Assembly: GCA_026770575.1 (NCBI GenBank)
Contig: MU657179.1
Location: 1 to 38,920, forward strand
DNA: 38,920 nt
Direction: 5' to 3'
From: Pelagophyceae sp. CCMP2097
Lineage: Eukaryota > Sar > Pelagophyceae
Shown one piece after another: positions 9,656 through 19,603 of this stretch. A program made the position numbers and the translations under genes. A model generated the notes under the pieces. That model saw nothing but the letters and a program-made list of their open reading frames with translations, was not told the origin of the DNA and ran no database searches. Position 1 is the stretch's first letter. Every line of letters begins with the position of its first letter.

Positions 9656-11579
9656 TTTATTGTTCTTCGTCGCTTTGGTGGCCTTCTTCTTGACGTGCTT
9701 CTTCATCTTTTTTTTGCGCGCCTCGCGCGTCTCGAGCTTTTGCGCCTTTGCGGCGTCTTTCTTCAGCAGCTTGACGGCCGCGCGCTCCGCGCGGTCTCGG
9801 TTCGGCAAACGGCCGTTGGGGTCCAGCGGCCCGTCGTCGTACGACTCGTCGTCCGAGCCGCCGTCATCCGAGTCCGACGCCGTTGCCGCGTCGTCAAAGT
9901 CGCCCGCGGCGGCGTCGCCGTCGGCGGCGTCGCCGTCGGCGGCGCATCGTCGGTCCGCGTCGTCGCCTTGTACAACGCTCTGCGCGGCGTCGTCGTCGTC
10001 GGGCGTGGCGCCGAGGAGCGCGTCGTCGTCGGGCGTGGCGCCCAAAAGTGCGTTGACGGCGTCGACGTAGCCCTGCTCGCGGCCTCCCGCGTTGAGTTCG
10101 CGCTGGGCCCGCTCGCAGTTGTCCGAGAGTTCGTTCAAGGACCGCGGCAGGAACGCGGCCATGAAAACGGCGTCGTCAGACTTGCGGTCGTCCTCGGTCC
10201 GCAGCGCCGAAGCGTCGAGCCTCGCTTGTAAAGCGGCGTCAATGTCCTCGTCCTCGATGCCCCGCAAGCCCGGCGAGCCGTTGACGACAAAGTCGTACAA
10301 CTCGGCGTTGGTCATGGGCTCGATGCGCTTCTGGAAGAAGTCGTTAACGTTTTTGCAGTCCATTCTCAAAAACTCCGTCGCGCGCGGGTGGTCCATCTCC
10401 ACCGACTGCGACACATCAATGATGAAAACGCGGTTGTCGTGCCACAGCATGTTGTACCTAATGATAAGGCGTCCTCGGGAATGCGGTTCTGGAGAGGCGC
10501 TTGGGGAGGCTACGGGACCGGAGAGGCCGCGGGACGAGTGGAGGACCGCACAGGGACCCCATCCGCATTTCGACGCACTCTGAGAGGTCTCCGTGGACGA
10601 GCTTGCATCGTGCGAACATTGCGCGCATCATTCGGCACGTCTGCCAGTACGCTTCTCGGACGCGCTTCTCCGATAATTCAGCGTCTTTGAGCCTCGGCGC
10701 GGGCCAGCCGCCGTCGCCGATAAAGTCCATGATGAGGACGTTGGACTTGAGGAGCAGAGGCCTCGGGGCGAGGACGCCGCAGGCTCGGAGCCTCTTGTAG
10801 TTGCGGAGCTCCTGAGTTTCGATTTTTTGATATTTCAGACGTCGGACGAATGTTCGGAAGAGACGCGCCTTTTCGGCCCACTGCTGGACCATTTTGCGGG
10901 GGTTCTTGCCGCGCGAGTAGCCGTGGCGGAAGCGGTACTCGCCGTCGACGTACTTCTCCCGGTCGCGGAAGACGAGGATGGACGTTTTGTACACTTTGAC
11001 CGCCAGCGCGGACGGCGGCACCTCGCCAGCCGCCAGCTCCTCGCAGCGGCAGCCGGCGCCGGCCTGGGCAAAGTAGACGTTCGCCTCCTTGCCCGTGGAG
11101 ATGCAGCCGTCGATGGAGGCGAGGTAGTCTCTGGAGAGGAGCTTGAAGAGGATGAGCCGCGTCCGCGGGTCCAAGACTTGCTCAGACGTCGCGCGGTCGT
11201 CCCTGCCGGTGTGGTTCGGCCCCTTCTTCGCCGCGAACTTTTCGGAACGGAGCGCGTCGTTCTGCGTCGCGTGCGAGAGCTTTGCGTTTGGCATCATTTC
11301 CGTCTTGATCTGCTTGCCCGCCGCCGAAGCCGCCGACCGGCCGACGACGGAACCCTCGCCGCAAAGCAGCGACTCCATCGCGCCGTACGCGTCGTCGTCC
11401 TCCTCCTCCTCCTCCTCCTCGTCCGCGCCGTCGTCCTCCTCCTCCACCACCGCCGGCGCCGCCGCCTCTGCGGCGTCTGCGAGGGCGTCTGCGAGGGCCT
11501 TTTCGACGCGGCTTAGCTCGGCCTCTTCCGCCTGGATGGCCGCCATGGAGGACACTTGCTTCGCCGCCGTGATGACCAT
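9653..11579 (-). CDS. RIOK1: RIO1-type atypical protein kinase (40S ribosome maturation)
   Basis: Exons 11579-10579 and 10457-9653, joined through a GTGCGT...TAG intron (121 nt, phase 2), give 601 residues. An acidic N-terminus (about 35-75) precedes the conserved block. The nucleotide-binding loop is STGKEANVY. The RIO1 flexible loop follows as KVYKTSILVFRDREKYV, then FRHGYSRGKNPRKM. The hinge is LIMDFIG, the catalytic loop HGDLSEYNML (spanning the splice) and the metal-binding loop IIDVSQSVE, so all catalytic residues are present. The C-terminus (about 400-601) is Asp/Ala-rich with near-repeats (LLGATPDDD twice) and ends in a Lys-rich tail like that of RIO1. RIO1 acts as an ATPase or kinase releasing late factors from pre-40S particles. 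The ATG at 11579 (MVITAAKQ) was chosen because upstream codons in this frame are not ATG; MAAIQAEE at 11546 is an alternative. Confidence 0.93.
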
Positions 11580-11826
11580 CGTCGCCGTCCGCGGCAACGC
11601 TGCCGGAAGACGTTCTTTCGTATCGCCTTTTTATGACCCTTCGAAGAGGGTGGCTTTGATGCAAGCCTTCCTACGGTGCGTCGGGTGCGGCCCCCCGCGG
11701 GGTGGAATCCCGGCGGCAGCCCGGAGTCGCTCGCGAATTGCGGATTTATGACCGCCGCTGGCGGAAATTCGACGCGGCGCGGTGCCTTGGGGCAAAAAGT
11801 GCCTCGTTTGCGGCGCGTTTGGCGCG

Positions 11827-13018
11827 TTAGCCCGGGTGGTAGGGCCGTTCGTCCGGCGCGGCCTTGGCGGCCTCGACGGCGGCCTGGGCTTTGGCCTGGT
11901 CCGCGGCTCTGGCGGCGGCGCCGGCGGCGTCTCGCGCGTCTGGGCTGACGTAGCCGGCCTGGGGGTTAAACCCGCTTTGCCCCGCAAACCCGACGCCAGG
12001 CGTGTCGGCCGACGGCGTCTGGCGGTAATTGCGGTTCGAGAGGTTTTGGATCTCCAGATCGGCAATCGCATTGGCGATTTCGGCGCCGTCTTGCAGCGCG
12101 TCGAAATATTCTGCGAGAGACGTCGTCTGCGTGCGGATCAACATCTCAGTCGCAGTCGAGACGCGCATCCTCTCCGAGACCGTCGGGGAAACGTCGAGGT
12201 CCTTGATGCCCGGGCCCTGGAACTCGGCAGAGTCCGCCGTGTACCGCCACCTACGAAGCAATCTGTCAACCTCTGGTGGAATACCGAATTCAACGCAATT
12301 CGGCACACCAGTTGTGCGAGTTCCGCGTGATCAAGCCCGTCGTGCCCGGCTGCTCGAAAAAAGACTCGCAGATCTTCTCGTCGATGGACTCTGAAGTGAG
12401 CCAGAGACGCGACTCTGCCTCCAATGCGTTGACCAGCGACCGCTGCCGCGCCTTGCGAAGCTCGCGCTGGCCCGCCTTGACCTCGATGATCTGGCGGATG
12501 CGCTCGCGGTGCGCCAGGTCCGCCGCCACGCGCAGCTTCTCCTGCTTCTCCATGCCCTTGGCTGCCGTCACTTTCCTAAGGAAAGGCAAGGCGTCGAAGA
12601 GGGGTGGCGATTCGAGGGCCGGCAGGGCCTCCGTATAGGACGGGCCCTCCATCTAGGATGTCTCGCGCCCGTGGAGCGTTTCATCAGGAGAGGGTCTCCG
12701 CCTCGTCGCGAGAACGTACTTGCGCGCTCGTCGGGCGAGCTTGTCGCGCTGGATCTCTTCCCTCTCCGATTTGAGGCGGTCGTACTTGGCCTTTTCCGCC
12801 GCAATCGTCTCCTGCCTCCACTGGTGTCTTAGGACGGTGAGCTGGGCGCGGTAGTCTCGGACGATCTCGTGCGGGTAATAATAGCCGAGTCTCGACTTTT
12901 TCTTCTCTTCGCGCGTGCGAGGGTCCTTGTTTTTGGCCGACATCTTCACACCGCGGTTCGGCTGCAGCAGCGGCCGCGGCCGCACCAAAGCCGAAGGCAG
13001 CGCGAGGCGCCGAAGCAT
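11827..13018 (-). CDS. Probable mitochondrial coiled-coil protein, unrecognised
   Basis: Three exons (13018 to about 12716 or 12710, 12652-12309, 12250-11827) join in phase. The protein starts MLRRLALPSALVRPRPLLQP, an Arg/Leu-rich, acid-free leader typical of mitochondrial presequences. Long charged helices follow (HQWRQETIAAEKAKYDRLKS, and later RQIIEVKAGQRELRKARQRS), then NSHNW|WRYTADSAEFQGP across the second intron (GTGTGC...TAG, 58 nt). The tail is Ala/Asp/Pro-rich. The first intron has only a weak GTTCTC donor or a GCGACG donor at phase 0, and an in-frame TAG forms its acceptor. Helix-rich layout and presequence would fit a mitochondrial ribosome or membrane-complex subunit, but I cannot name the family. 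Its start is 104 bp from that of the divergent plastid-targeted gene. Confidence 0.65.
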
Positions 13019-13122
13019 GTCGAGACCGGCCGGACCGCCGTCGCCTCAAGCCGAGGCCTCAACGGACTGCAACGGTCGTGAGACTCTCTAAAGACGGCTC
13101 TGTCGACTCAGACTTTGCAAAC

Positions 13123-14801
13123 ATGCTGCGCTGCCTCGTGCTCTCGGGCCTCGCCTCTGGGGCGTCGGCGTTCCAGCGGCCTTCCGCCGGCCTGCGCTCA
13201 GTAGCGCTCCAGTCCTCGATTACGCTGCCGGACATTCAGACGGACTCTGCTCGGGAACGCAAGTCAAAGGCCAAGGAAGAGGAAGAGGACCGCGTCGCTG
13301 CCGCGCGCGTCTCTCCCGCCGAGGAGGAGTCCGAGCTGCTGCTCCAGATCACGGGCGCCCCGAAAATTGGCGTCTCGGGACTTTTTGACAATGCGCAGCG
13401 GACAGACCAGTCAACACCCGCGCACTTTTCAAACCTTTTCGAACGAACTCGCGCGCCCCGCTCCTCCGCCCCCTCGCGCGCGCGGCCCCTCCATTGAACG
13501 CGCAGGTCCGTGCTGGACGTGCTCCACGCGCAAGAGTGCTGGGGCGGATATGTGGTGCTGGCACCCGACACCGGCGCCGCAAAGAAGCGCCTCACCTCGC
13601 GCTCCGCGCGCTACTCTGGCCTCCTGTGCGTTCCTTTCGACGGGCAAAGGGCTCCGACGCATCCTGACTTGGACGCCCCTTTGTAGGAACAAGCTCGAGT
13701 TTGTGCAGTGGGACGTTTCCGCCGAAGCGCAGGCGCTCGCCACCGTTTTGGACGCAAACGGCATCCAGGCATGGCTCGCCTTTGACGTCGCGCCGGAAAA
13801 GGTCCGTGCGAGCGTCGGCGAGAGGAGGGCCTTAGAGAGGAGGGCCTCTTGAACGTACCTTTTGAACGCACCCCTAGGTGGCCATGTGCCTCGAGGCGGC
13901 CAAGCTGGCCTCGTCGGTCACCCGCGTGGCGATTGCGTCCAACGGCGCCGTGGATTCGTCCGTCGTCGGCGACGCCTCTTTGCAGTGGTCGGTGGTCGCC
14001 GTGCCCGGCGGCGTGGCCGACGCGGCGCCGAAGGAGGCTGGCGCTTTGTCCGTCGACTTTGTCGAAACGGGCCACGCGACGGCGGTGTCGCGCGAGGACG
14101 TGTGCCTCGTCGTCGCCGAGGCGTTTGTCGTCAAGTCGGCGCAGAACAAGGCCTTTTCGCTCTCGTACGGCGGCGAAAACGCTACCGCGTACTTGAAGTC
14201 GCTGCGCGAGGCCGGCTACACGCGGCGCGCGGAGGTGGCCAAGATTGTGGGCGGCGGCCTGCAGACGTGGCTTGCGGTGGTGGAGGCGGCCAAGGCGGAA
14301 CCGGAGAAGAAGAAGGTCGACCTCTCGGACGCCGGCGAGACGAAGATCATCAAGCAGGACGGCTCCAACCCGGACTTTGCCGAGCAGCTCGCCGCGAACC
14401 GGGCCGCGGCGCGGGTGCTGCGCGACGAGAAGATTTCGAAAGCGGCACGGATCCAGCTCAAGTCGGAATACGGCGAAAAGCAGTTTACCACTTGCCGCGC
14501 CGTGCGTGCCTTTCGGGGGCACATTGTTCTCGATTCAAACCAGCGCTCTTAGACGTGATCCTCTTAGGTGACAGAGGAGGAGTACGTGCGTTACTACTGG
14601 AAGCGCGCTGTCGAGCAACAGGCGCAGTACCTCGGCTACAAGAAGTCGCCCGACGCCTACGTCGACGGGCCCACGGTGGCGTTCCCCGAGGACGACGACA
14701 TGGACGACGACGACGACCAGGTACATTTTGGAAGCGCGAGGCGGCCGTCGAAGCGCCGAACCGCTAATTAGGACGCCGCCGACGCCGCCGCCAAGCAATG
14801 A
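13123..14801 (+). CDS. Plastid-targeted NAD(P)-binding Rossmann (atypical SDR-like) protein
   Basis: Six exons (13123-13409, 13506-13625, 13687-13801, 13878-14501, 14568-14720, 14772-14801), all with GT-AG introns, give 442 residues. The N-terminus MLRCLVLSGLASGASAFQRP is a signal peptide whose cleavage site is ASAF|Q, the motif that directs proteins into heterokont complex plastids; an Arg/Ser-rich transit part follows. The mature part shows a Rossmann-like alternation: GGYVVLAPDTGAAKKRL, then LEFVQWDVSA, AWLAFDVAPEK, SSVTRVAIASNGA and a late SREDVCLVVAEA segment. The last resembles the end of NAD(P)H-binding atypical SDRs. The classical YxxxK pair is not evident, so it may bind a cofactor or scaffold rather than reduce a substrate. 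The C-terminus is acidic (EDDDMDDDDDQ). Function is unknown; location in the plastid is the strongest inference. Confidence 0.8.
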
Positions 14802-15116
14802 GCACGCCGGCCCCACCGCGTCCGAGGCGCGGCCCGCAGATGCCGCGCCGGCCGTCCCCACGCACATAGCGCCACATTGCGGCGCACGGGACGGCTAGGA
14901 TATATACAATTTGCCAAAAACGAACGTGTGAGGGCGTAATCAAAACATGCCCGCTTCGTCAGCCAATCGCACAGAGGTCTCGGTGGAGCCTCAGCCAGCC
15001 TTAAAGCCTTGGACTTTTCATTTGACACCTTCTCCGAAATCAGCGATCTCGGCGAAGCGCTTTGACTCGGCGTCGACGTCCGCGTGACGGCCCCCGCGCT
15101 TGCGTGCGATCCCGGC

Positions 15117-16928
15117 ATGGTGTCGTTCCTGCGGCGGCGGTCCCGGCGCTTCAAGTCGCGGCGCGACGTGGCATCGTGGCATGAGTCGCGCCGCGCGGTC
15201 AGGTCGCACCACAGCTCCCCCGGCTACTCCGGCTACCGCTGCCGCCGCCGCAACGAGCGCGTCGCCGAGGTCGACGTCGGCGACGAGCTGGGCTCCCATG
15301 AAAACTTTTTTCTGGACTTTGTGACCGAGCGAAGGCCCTGCGTCCTTCGAGGTTACGCCTCTACCGGCTCGCTCGGCGCCGTCTCGACGGCCGCCACAGC
15401 GCAGAAGCCAGACCAAGCATGGTGCGACCTGCTCCACGACGCATGCGGCCCAGATGTGCGTCTAAATGCCTCGCTCGAGAGGCTTGAGAATGAGGCGGTT
15501 CCGAGGCTGCGCGACACCCGGCGGAAACACCACACGCGTCGCCGCAGGTGACCGTGCGCGTCGAGGAGCGCGCGGACTCGAACGTCGAGGGCCGCGCGTT
15601 TGGTCTGGGCCGCGAGAAGCGCGTGAGCGTGCGCGACTTTGTCAAGCACGTGCGCGACCACCCGACGGAGTCGATGTGGTACCTGTCCACGCAACCCCTC
15701 GACGAAAACGCCGACGGCCGCCCGAGCCTCAGCTCCGAACCCTGCTCCTCCATCCTCACCGGTTCCGCAAATGCGCCGCCCATGGTGCCGCCTTTGCTGC
15801 GGTCGCTGAAGCCCGCGAACGTCAACGTCTGGATGGGCGCCGCCGAATGCGACGGCTTCGATTCCAACTCGAGCGGCCTGCACCACGACTTCCACGACAA
15901 CCTCCTCGTGCAGATCTGCGGCACTAAAAGGTTGAGGCTCTGGGACCCGTCGGCGACTGCACAAATGCGCCCAAAAGGCGCCGTCGTCAAGGTCCACGGC
16001 AACGGCCGGATCGTCTACGCCTCGCACCCAAACGTCCTCGCAGACGGCCGCGATGCCGCCTCGGACGCCGCTGCGTTCATCTCAGCGAAGCTCGACGACG
16101 CCGGGTCTGACGACGACGAGATCGACGCCCTTTTGGAGCAGGCGCTCGACAACGAAACGGGCCACGACGACTTTGTCGACGACTTTGACGACGAAGGCGA
16201 CGACGACGAAGGCGACGACGACGACGACGTTGGAGGCGCCGCTTTTGGCGACGCCGCTTTCGACGACTCGGGCGACTCCAGCGACGACGGCGCCGGTGGC
16301 AGCTACGCCGACGACGACGACGACGCCTGGGCCGGCGACGTCGATTTCAGCGACGACGAGGTCGAGACGCTCGTCGCCCGGCAGCTCAAGCAGCGCGCAA
16401 ACGACGACGACGCAGACCTCGACGACTCTGCTGACGACGACGACGACGACGACTCTGATGATGATGATGATGACGCCGCCGCCGTCGGGGCGGGCGGCGC
16501 GCGGCGGGGCGAAGCCTCGCCGGACAACTTTTCGACGCTCTCGAAGCGAAGCGGCCGCTACGCGGCGCTCGCGCGGACTCCGTGCTGCCGCGACGTTTTG
16601 CTCTCGCCCGGCGACGCCATTTACATCCCTGCAGGCTGGTGGCACGAAGTCTCCTCGAGCGGACGCATCCACGCCGCCTGGAACTACTGGCGAGTCGCCT
16701 GGGGTTCTTGGGTGCCACGAAGCAGCGCCGCAGCCCTCCAACGAGCGCCTTGCCGGACGCCCGTAAACGCGTAGGCTGCACCCGCCCGACGCGCGCGACG
16801 TCGGCCGGCCTTATTCGTCTCCGTTCTGGGCCGGCGAGTACGCGCAGCGGCAGGTCGACGACGACGTCGTCGTCCGCAACGAGAAGTGCCGCGCCGACTG
16901 GTTGCGCACAACAGCGAAAAATAAGTAA
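15117..16928 (+). CDS. JmjC/cupin-8 protein with a large Asp-rich insertion in the catalytic fold
   Basis: Exons 15117-15455, 15548-16689 and 16775-16928 give about 544 residues. The JmjC opening is ENFFLDFVTERRPCVLRG. The iron-binding HxD is in GLHHDFHDN (exon 2), followed by GTKRLRLWDP. The second His is in GDAIYIPAGWWHEVSS, and exon 3 supplies the usual tail (NYW|LHPPDARD, PYSSPFWAGEY). Fe(II)/2-oxoglutarate oxygenases of this type hydroxylate or demethylate proteins or RNA. Between the two metal ligands lies an extra segment of about 125 residues (roughly 300-425) made almost only of D, E, G, A and S. The last intron starts with GCGAGT (GC-AG). Without it the frame stops at 16774 and loses the tail. 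The 5' end is uncertain: ATG 15117 is the first in frame, but an upstream ATG at 14947 (MPASSANRTEVSVE) could be a first exon. Confidence 0.8.
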
Positions 16929-17433
16929 ACAAGGCCTCTTCACTTCGTGGCCGTCGATGCAGAGCAGCACGCTCAGGAGCGCCATCGCCGCGGGGTCGGC
17001 GCGCCCCTCAAGCGGGCGGGCCTCAAGGCGTCCGCATGCTCAAGACCCTGGGAAGGCAGGCGGATCCGGTGAATGTTCAGAGAACGGGGATTTTTCGACG
17101 GCGCAGCTGTGTGGCGGTTGTAGCGCCGAAAGACCGCGCGCCGTCGGAGCGGCCCCGCGACGCCGACGGCGCCTCGTTGCAATATCTTCACCTCAAAACA
17201 CTAAAAAAACACGAAAGCGGTCCGTTATGGGTGGATAATAAGCAAGCAACGGTCGCACTCTTTGTTTTTGGAGCGACGACAGCCAAAAGTATTGAGGGGG
17301 AGGTGCATGCCCTTGTGACGGAGCGCGCGTGATCGGGTGCTGCGGTGCGGTGCGTGGTCCGGAGGCGGACTCGAAGGAGGATCCACGGGGTTCGTAACTC
17401 GACGCCGCGGTCCGCTCGTCGAGCGGCGGCAGC
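16929..17433. other. Intergenic region between JmjC and PP1 genes
   Basis: No gene is seen in about 500 bases. GGTGGATAATAAGCAAGCAA (17230-17249) closely matches a sequence at 8773-8792. The PP1 promoter should lie here. Confidence 0.6.
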
Positions 17434-19117
17434 ATGGCGACTGATGAGCCCGAGTTCACTGCGCTGCTCGATGAGATGATCAAGAAGCTCCTCGAGGGCT
17501 TCAACGAGAAGAGCGCCGCCGCGCCGCCGAAGCCCGCCAGGGCCATGGCCTCGCTCTCGCTATCAGGAGGTACCAGAGCTCGGCGTCCATGCGAACGCGG
17601 GCAAGGATTTTTATCCGCCTCTTGAAAGCAAAGACCTCCGAGGGCCGAGGGCCCTGGAAAATGGCCTCGAAGTGACGAGCGGCGCCAGACCGCAGGCCGG
17701 CCCGCCGCCCCTTCTTGGCGCCACGGGCTGGCACTCACAGATCACCCGGGTGATTTTGAATTCCGTCAACGGAAAAAGGACTCTGGGTCGAGAGGAGCCG
17801 CGGTCGACGCCGGCGTGCGTGGCTTCGCCTCCGCGCGCGGGGCGACCGCCGGCGCGATGGATTTTTCGCAGCGCGCCTTGCACGAAAGGCCGCGCAGAAC
17901 GACGACCGGCTTCCCGCAGGCGCCAAGTCGCAAGCGCTGGTGCCGCGCAAGGACGTGGAGCTGCTGCTGCGCAAGATGAAGGACATCTTCATGTCGCAGC
18001 CCATGATGCTCGAGCTGTCGGCCCCGGTGAGTCTAACGAGGCCGCTTTGCAGGGGGGGGCGTCGCTTCCCTCGTGCCTCTTTTGTTTCCGAGGTGTGGCG
18101 CTGCGCGTGCCGTGCATGACGCGTCGGCCGCGCAGATCAAAATCGTGGGCGACATCCACGGCCAGTACAAGGACCTCCTCAGGCTCTTCGAGGTCGGCGG
18201 CTGGCCTCAGGACTCCAACTACCTCTTCCTCGGCGACTACGTCGACCGCGGGCCGCACGGTGCGTTGCCGAAAGCGCCGCGGGGGCGCGGAAACCGCCGC
18301 GCGGACGGGGCGGACCGCGCTGACACGGCGATACAGGCCTCGAGTCGGTCCTGCTGCTCTTCTGCTACAAGGCCAAGTACCGCAATAGCTTCTTCATGCT
18401 CCGCGGGAACCACGAGTGCGCGGCCATCAACCGCATCTACGGCTTTTGCGACGAGTGTGCGTTATCGCCTTTTGTCGCGCGCCCTTCCGCCCCGGCCTTT
18501 ATCCGATTCCCGCAGGCAAGCGCGCGTACGGCCTCAAGCTGTGGAAGTCGTTCAACGACGTGTTCAACTGCATGCCCGTGGCGGCGGTCGTCGACGGCAA
18601 GATTTTTTGCGTGCACGGTGGGCTGAGCCCCGAGTTGCGCTCTCTGGACCAAATTTCCAAGCTGCGGCGCCCGACGGACGTGCCCGACTCTGGCATGATG
18701 TGCGACTTCCTCTGGGCGGACCCAGACCGCGACACGCTGGGCTGGGCGGAGAGCGAGCGCGGCGTATCTTACACGTTCGGCCCCGACGTCGTAGACGACT
18801 TCCTCTCGGCCCACGACTTTGACCTCCTCGTGCGCGCGCACCAGGTCGTCGAGGACGGCTACGAGTTCTTCGCCAACAAGCGCCAGCTCGTGACGCTGTT
18901 TTCGGCGCCAAACTACTGCGGCGAGTTTGACAATGCCGGCGCCATCATGTCAATCGACGAGACTCTCATGTGCTCGTTCATGATCCTCAAGCCGGCGGCG
19001 CTGGAGGCCCCGTCGCCCGTCGTCGAGCGCCGTCCGACGGCCGGCGCCGCCGGCGGCGCCGCCGGCAACGCCGCGCGGCGCCCCGCCACGCCCATGCCGC
19101 CGCCGGGCAAGCGATGA
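17434..19117 (+). CDS. PP1-type serine/threonine protein phosphatase catalytic subunit
   Basis: Five exons (17434-17569, 17872-18026, 18136-18259, 18337-18456, 18516-19117) with GT-AG introns give 378 residues. PPP-family metal and catalytic motifs are intact: GDIHGQ, GDYVDRG, RGNHE, the HGG of [10 protein letters not shown], and [29 protein letters not shown] and LMCSF near the end are typical of PP1 rather than PP2A or PP2B. The N-terminus (about 1-60) is longer than in canonical PP1 and Ala/Pro/Lys-rich ([14 protein letters not shown]). The C-terminus ends in a Gly/Ala/Pro tail ([19 protein letters not shown]). PP1 normally works with targeting subunits in nucleus and cytosol. The first intron (302 nt) is the longest in the gene. 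Two exon joints split the motif-bearing codons of DRGPHG|LES and CDEC|KRAYG exactly as expected. Confidence 0.93.
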
Positions 19118-19603
19118 ACGGCTGCGCGCGGCGCCGGGCGCGGCCCGCCGCGGACAAGGCCGAGGCCCGCGCGCCGCCGCGGGGCTCGCGGCGCCGGCGG
19201 CGCGCATCGCGGCCGGCCGCGACCGCGGTCGAACGCACGACACACCACCCGCCGGCAGACTCCATTCTTCCGCCGACGAGCGACTTAGCACCCACGACCA
19301 AACAGTACAGGCTGGCGCCGCGGCGCGCCATCCTAAATTTTGTAACGTCCTTGCCGAGCGATGATGCTAATCGACAGCGACGATGCTAATCGACGCGCGC
19401 GAGGAAACGGGCCCCTTTCGCTTCGTTCGGGCGGCCCGCTTTACACGGCAAATGCGGGGCGCCTCAAAGGAATCCCACAGAGAAGCACGAGAGGTCTAAT
19501 TGTGTCTACGGTGCGCGCATCAGGTCGATACTTCAGGGGCGCTCTTTGGCGATTCCGCGCCTGGAATTTCGTCGACGTCGCGCCTCGGCGTGCCCCCGGC
19601 GGC
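19118..19603. other. Intergenic region between PP1 and bromodomain genes
   Basis: About 490 bases contain no supported gene. GATGCTAATCGAC occurs twice in tandem near 19361-19396. Frames here are low-complexity Arg/Pro/Ala sequence. Confidence 0.6.
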
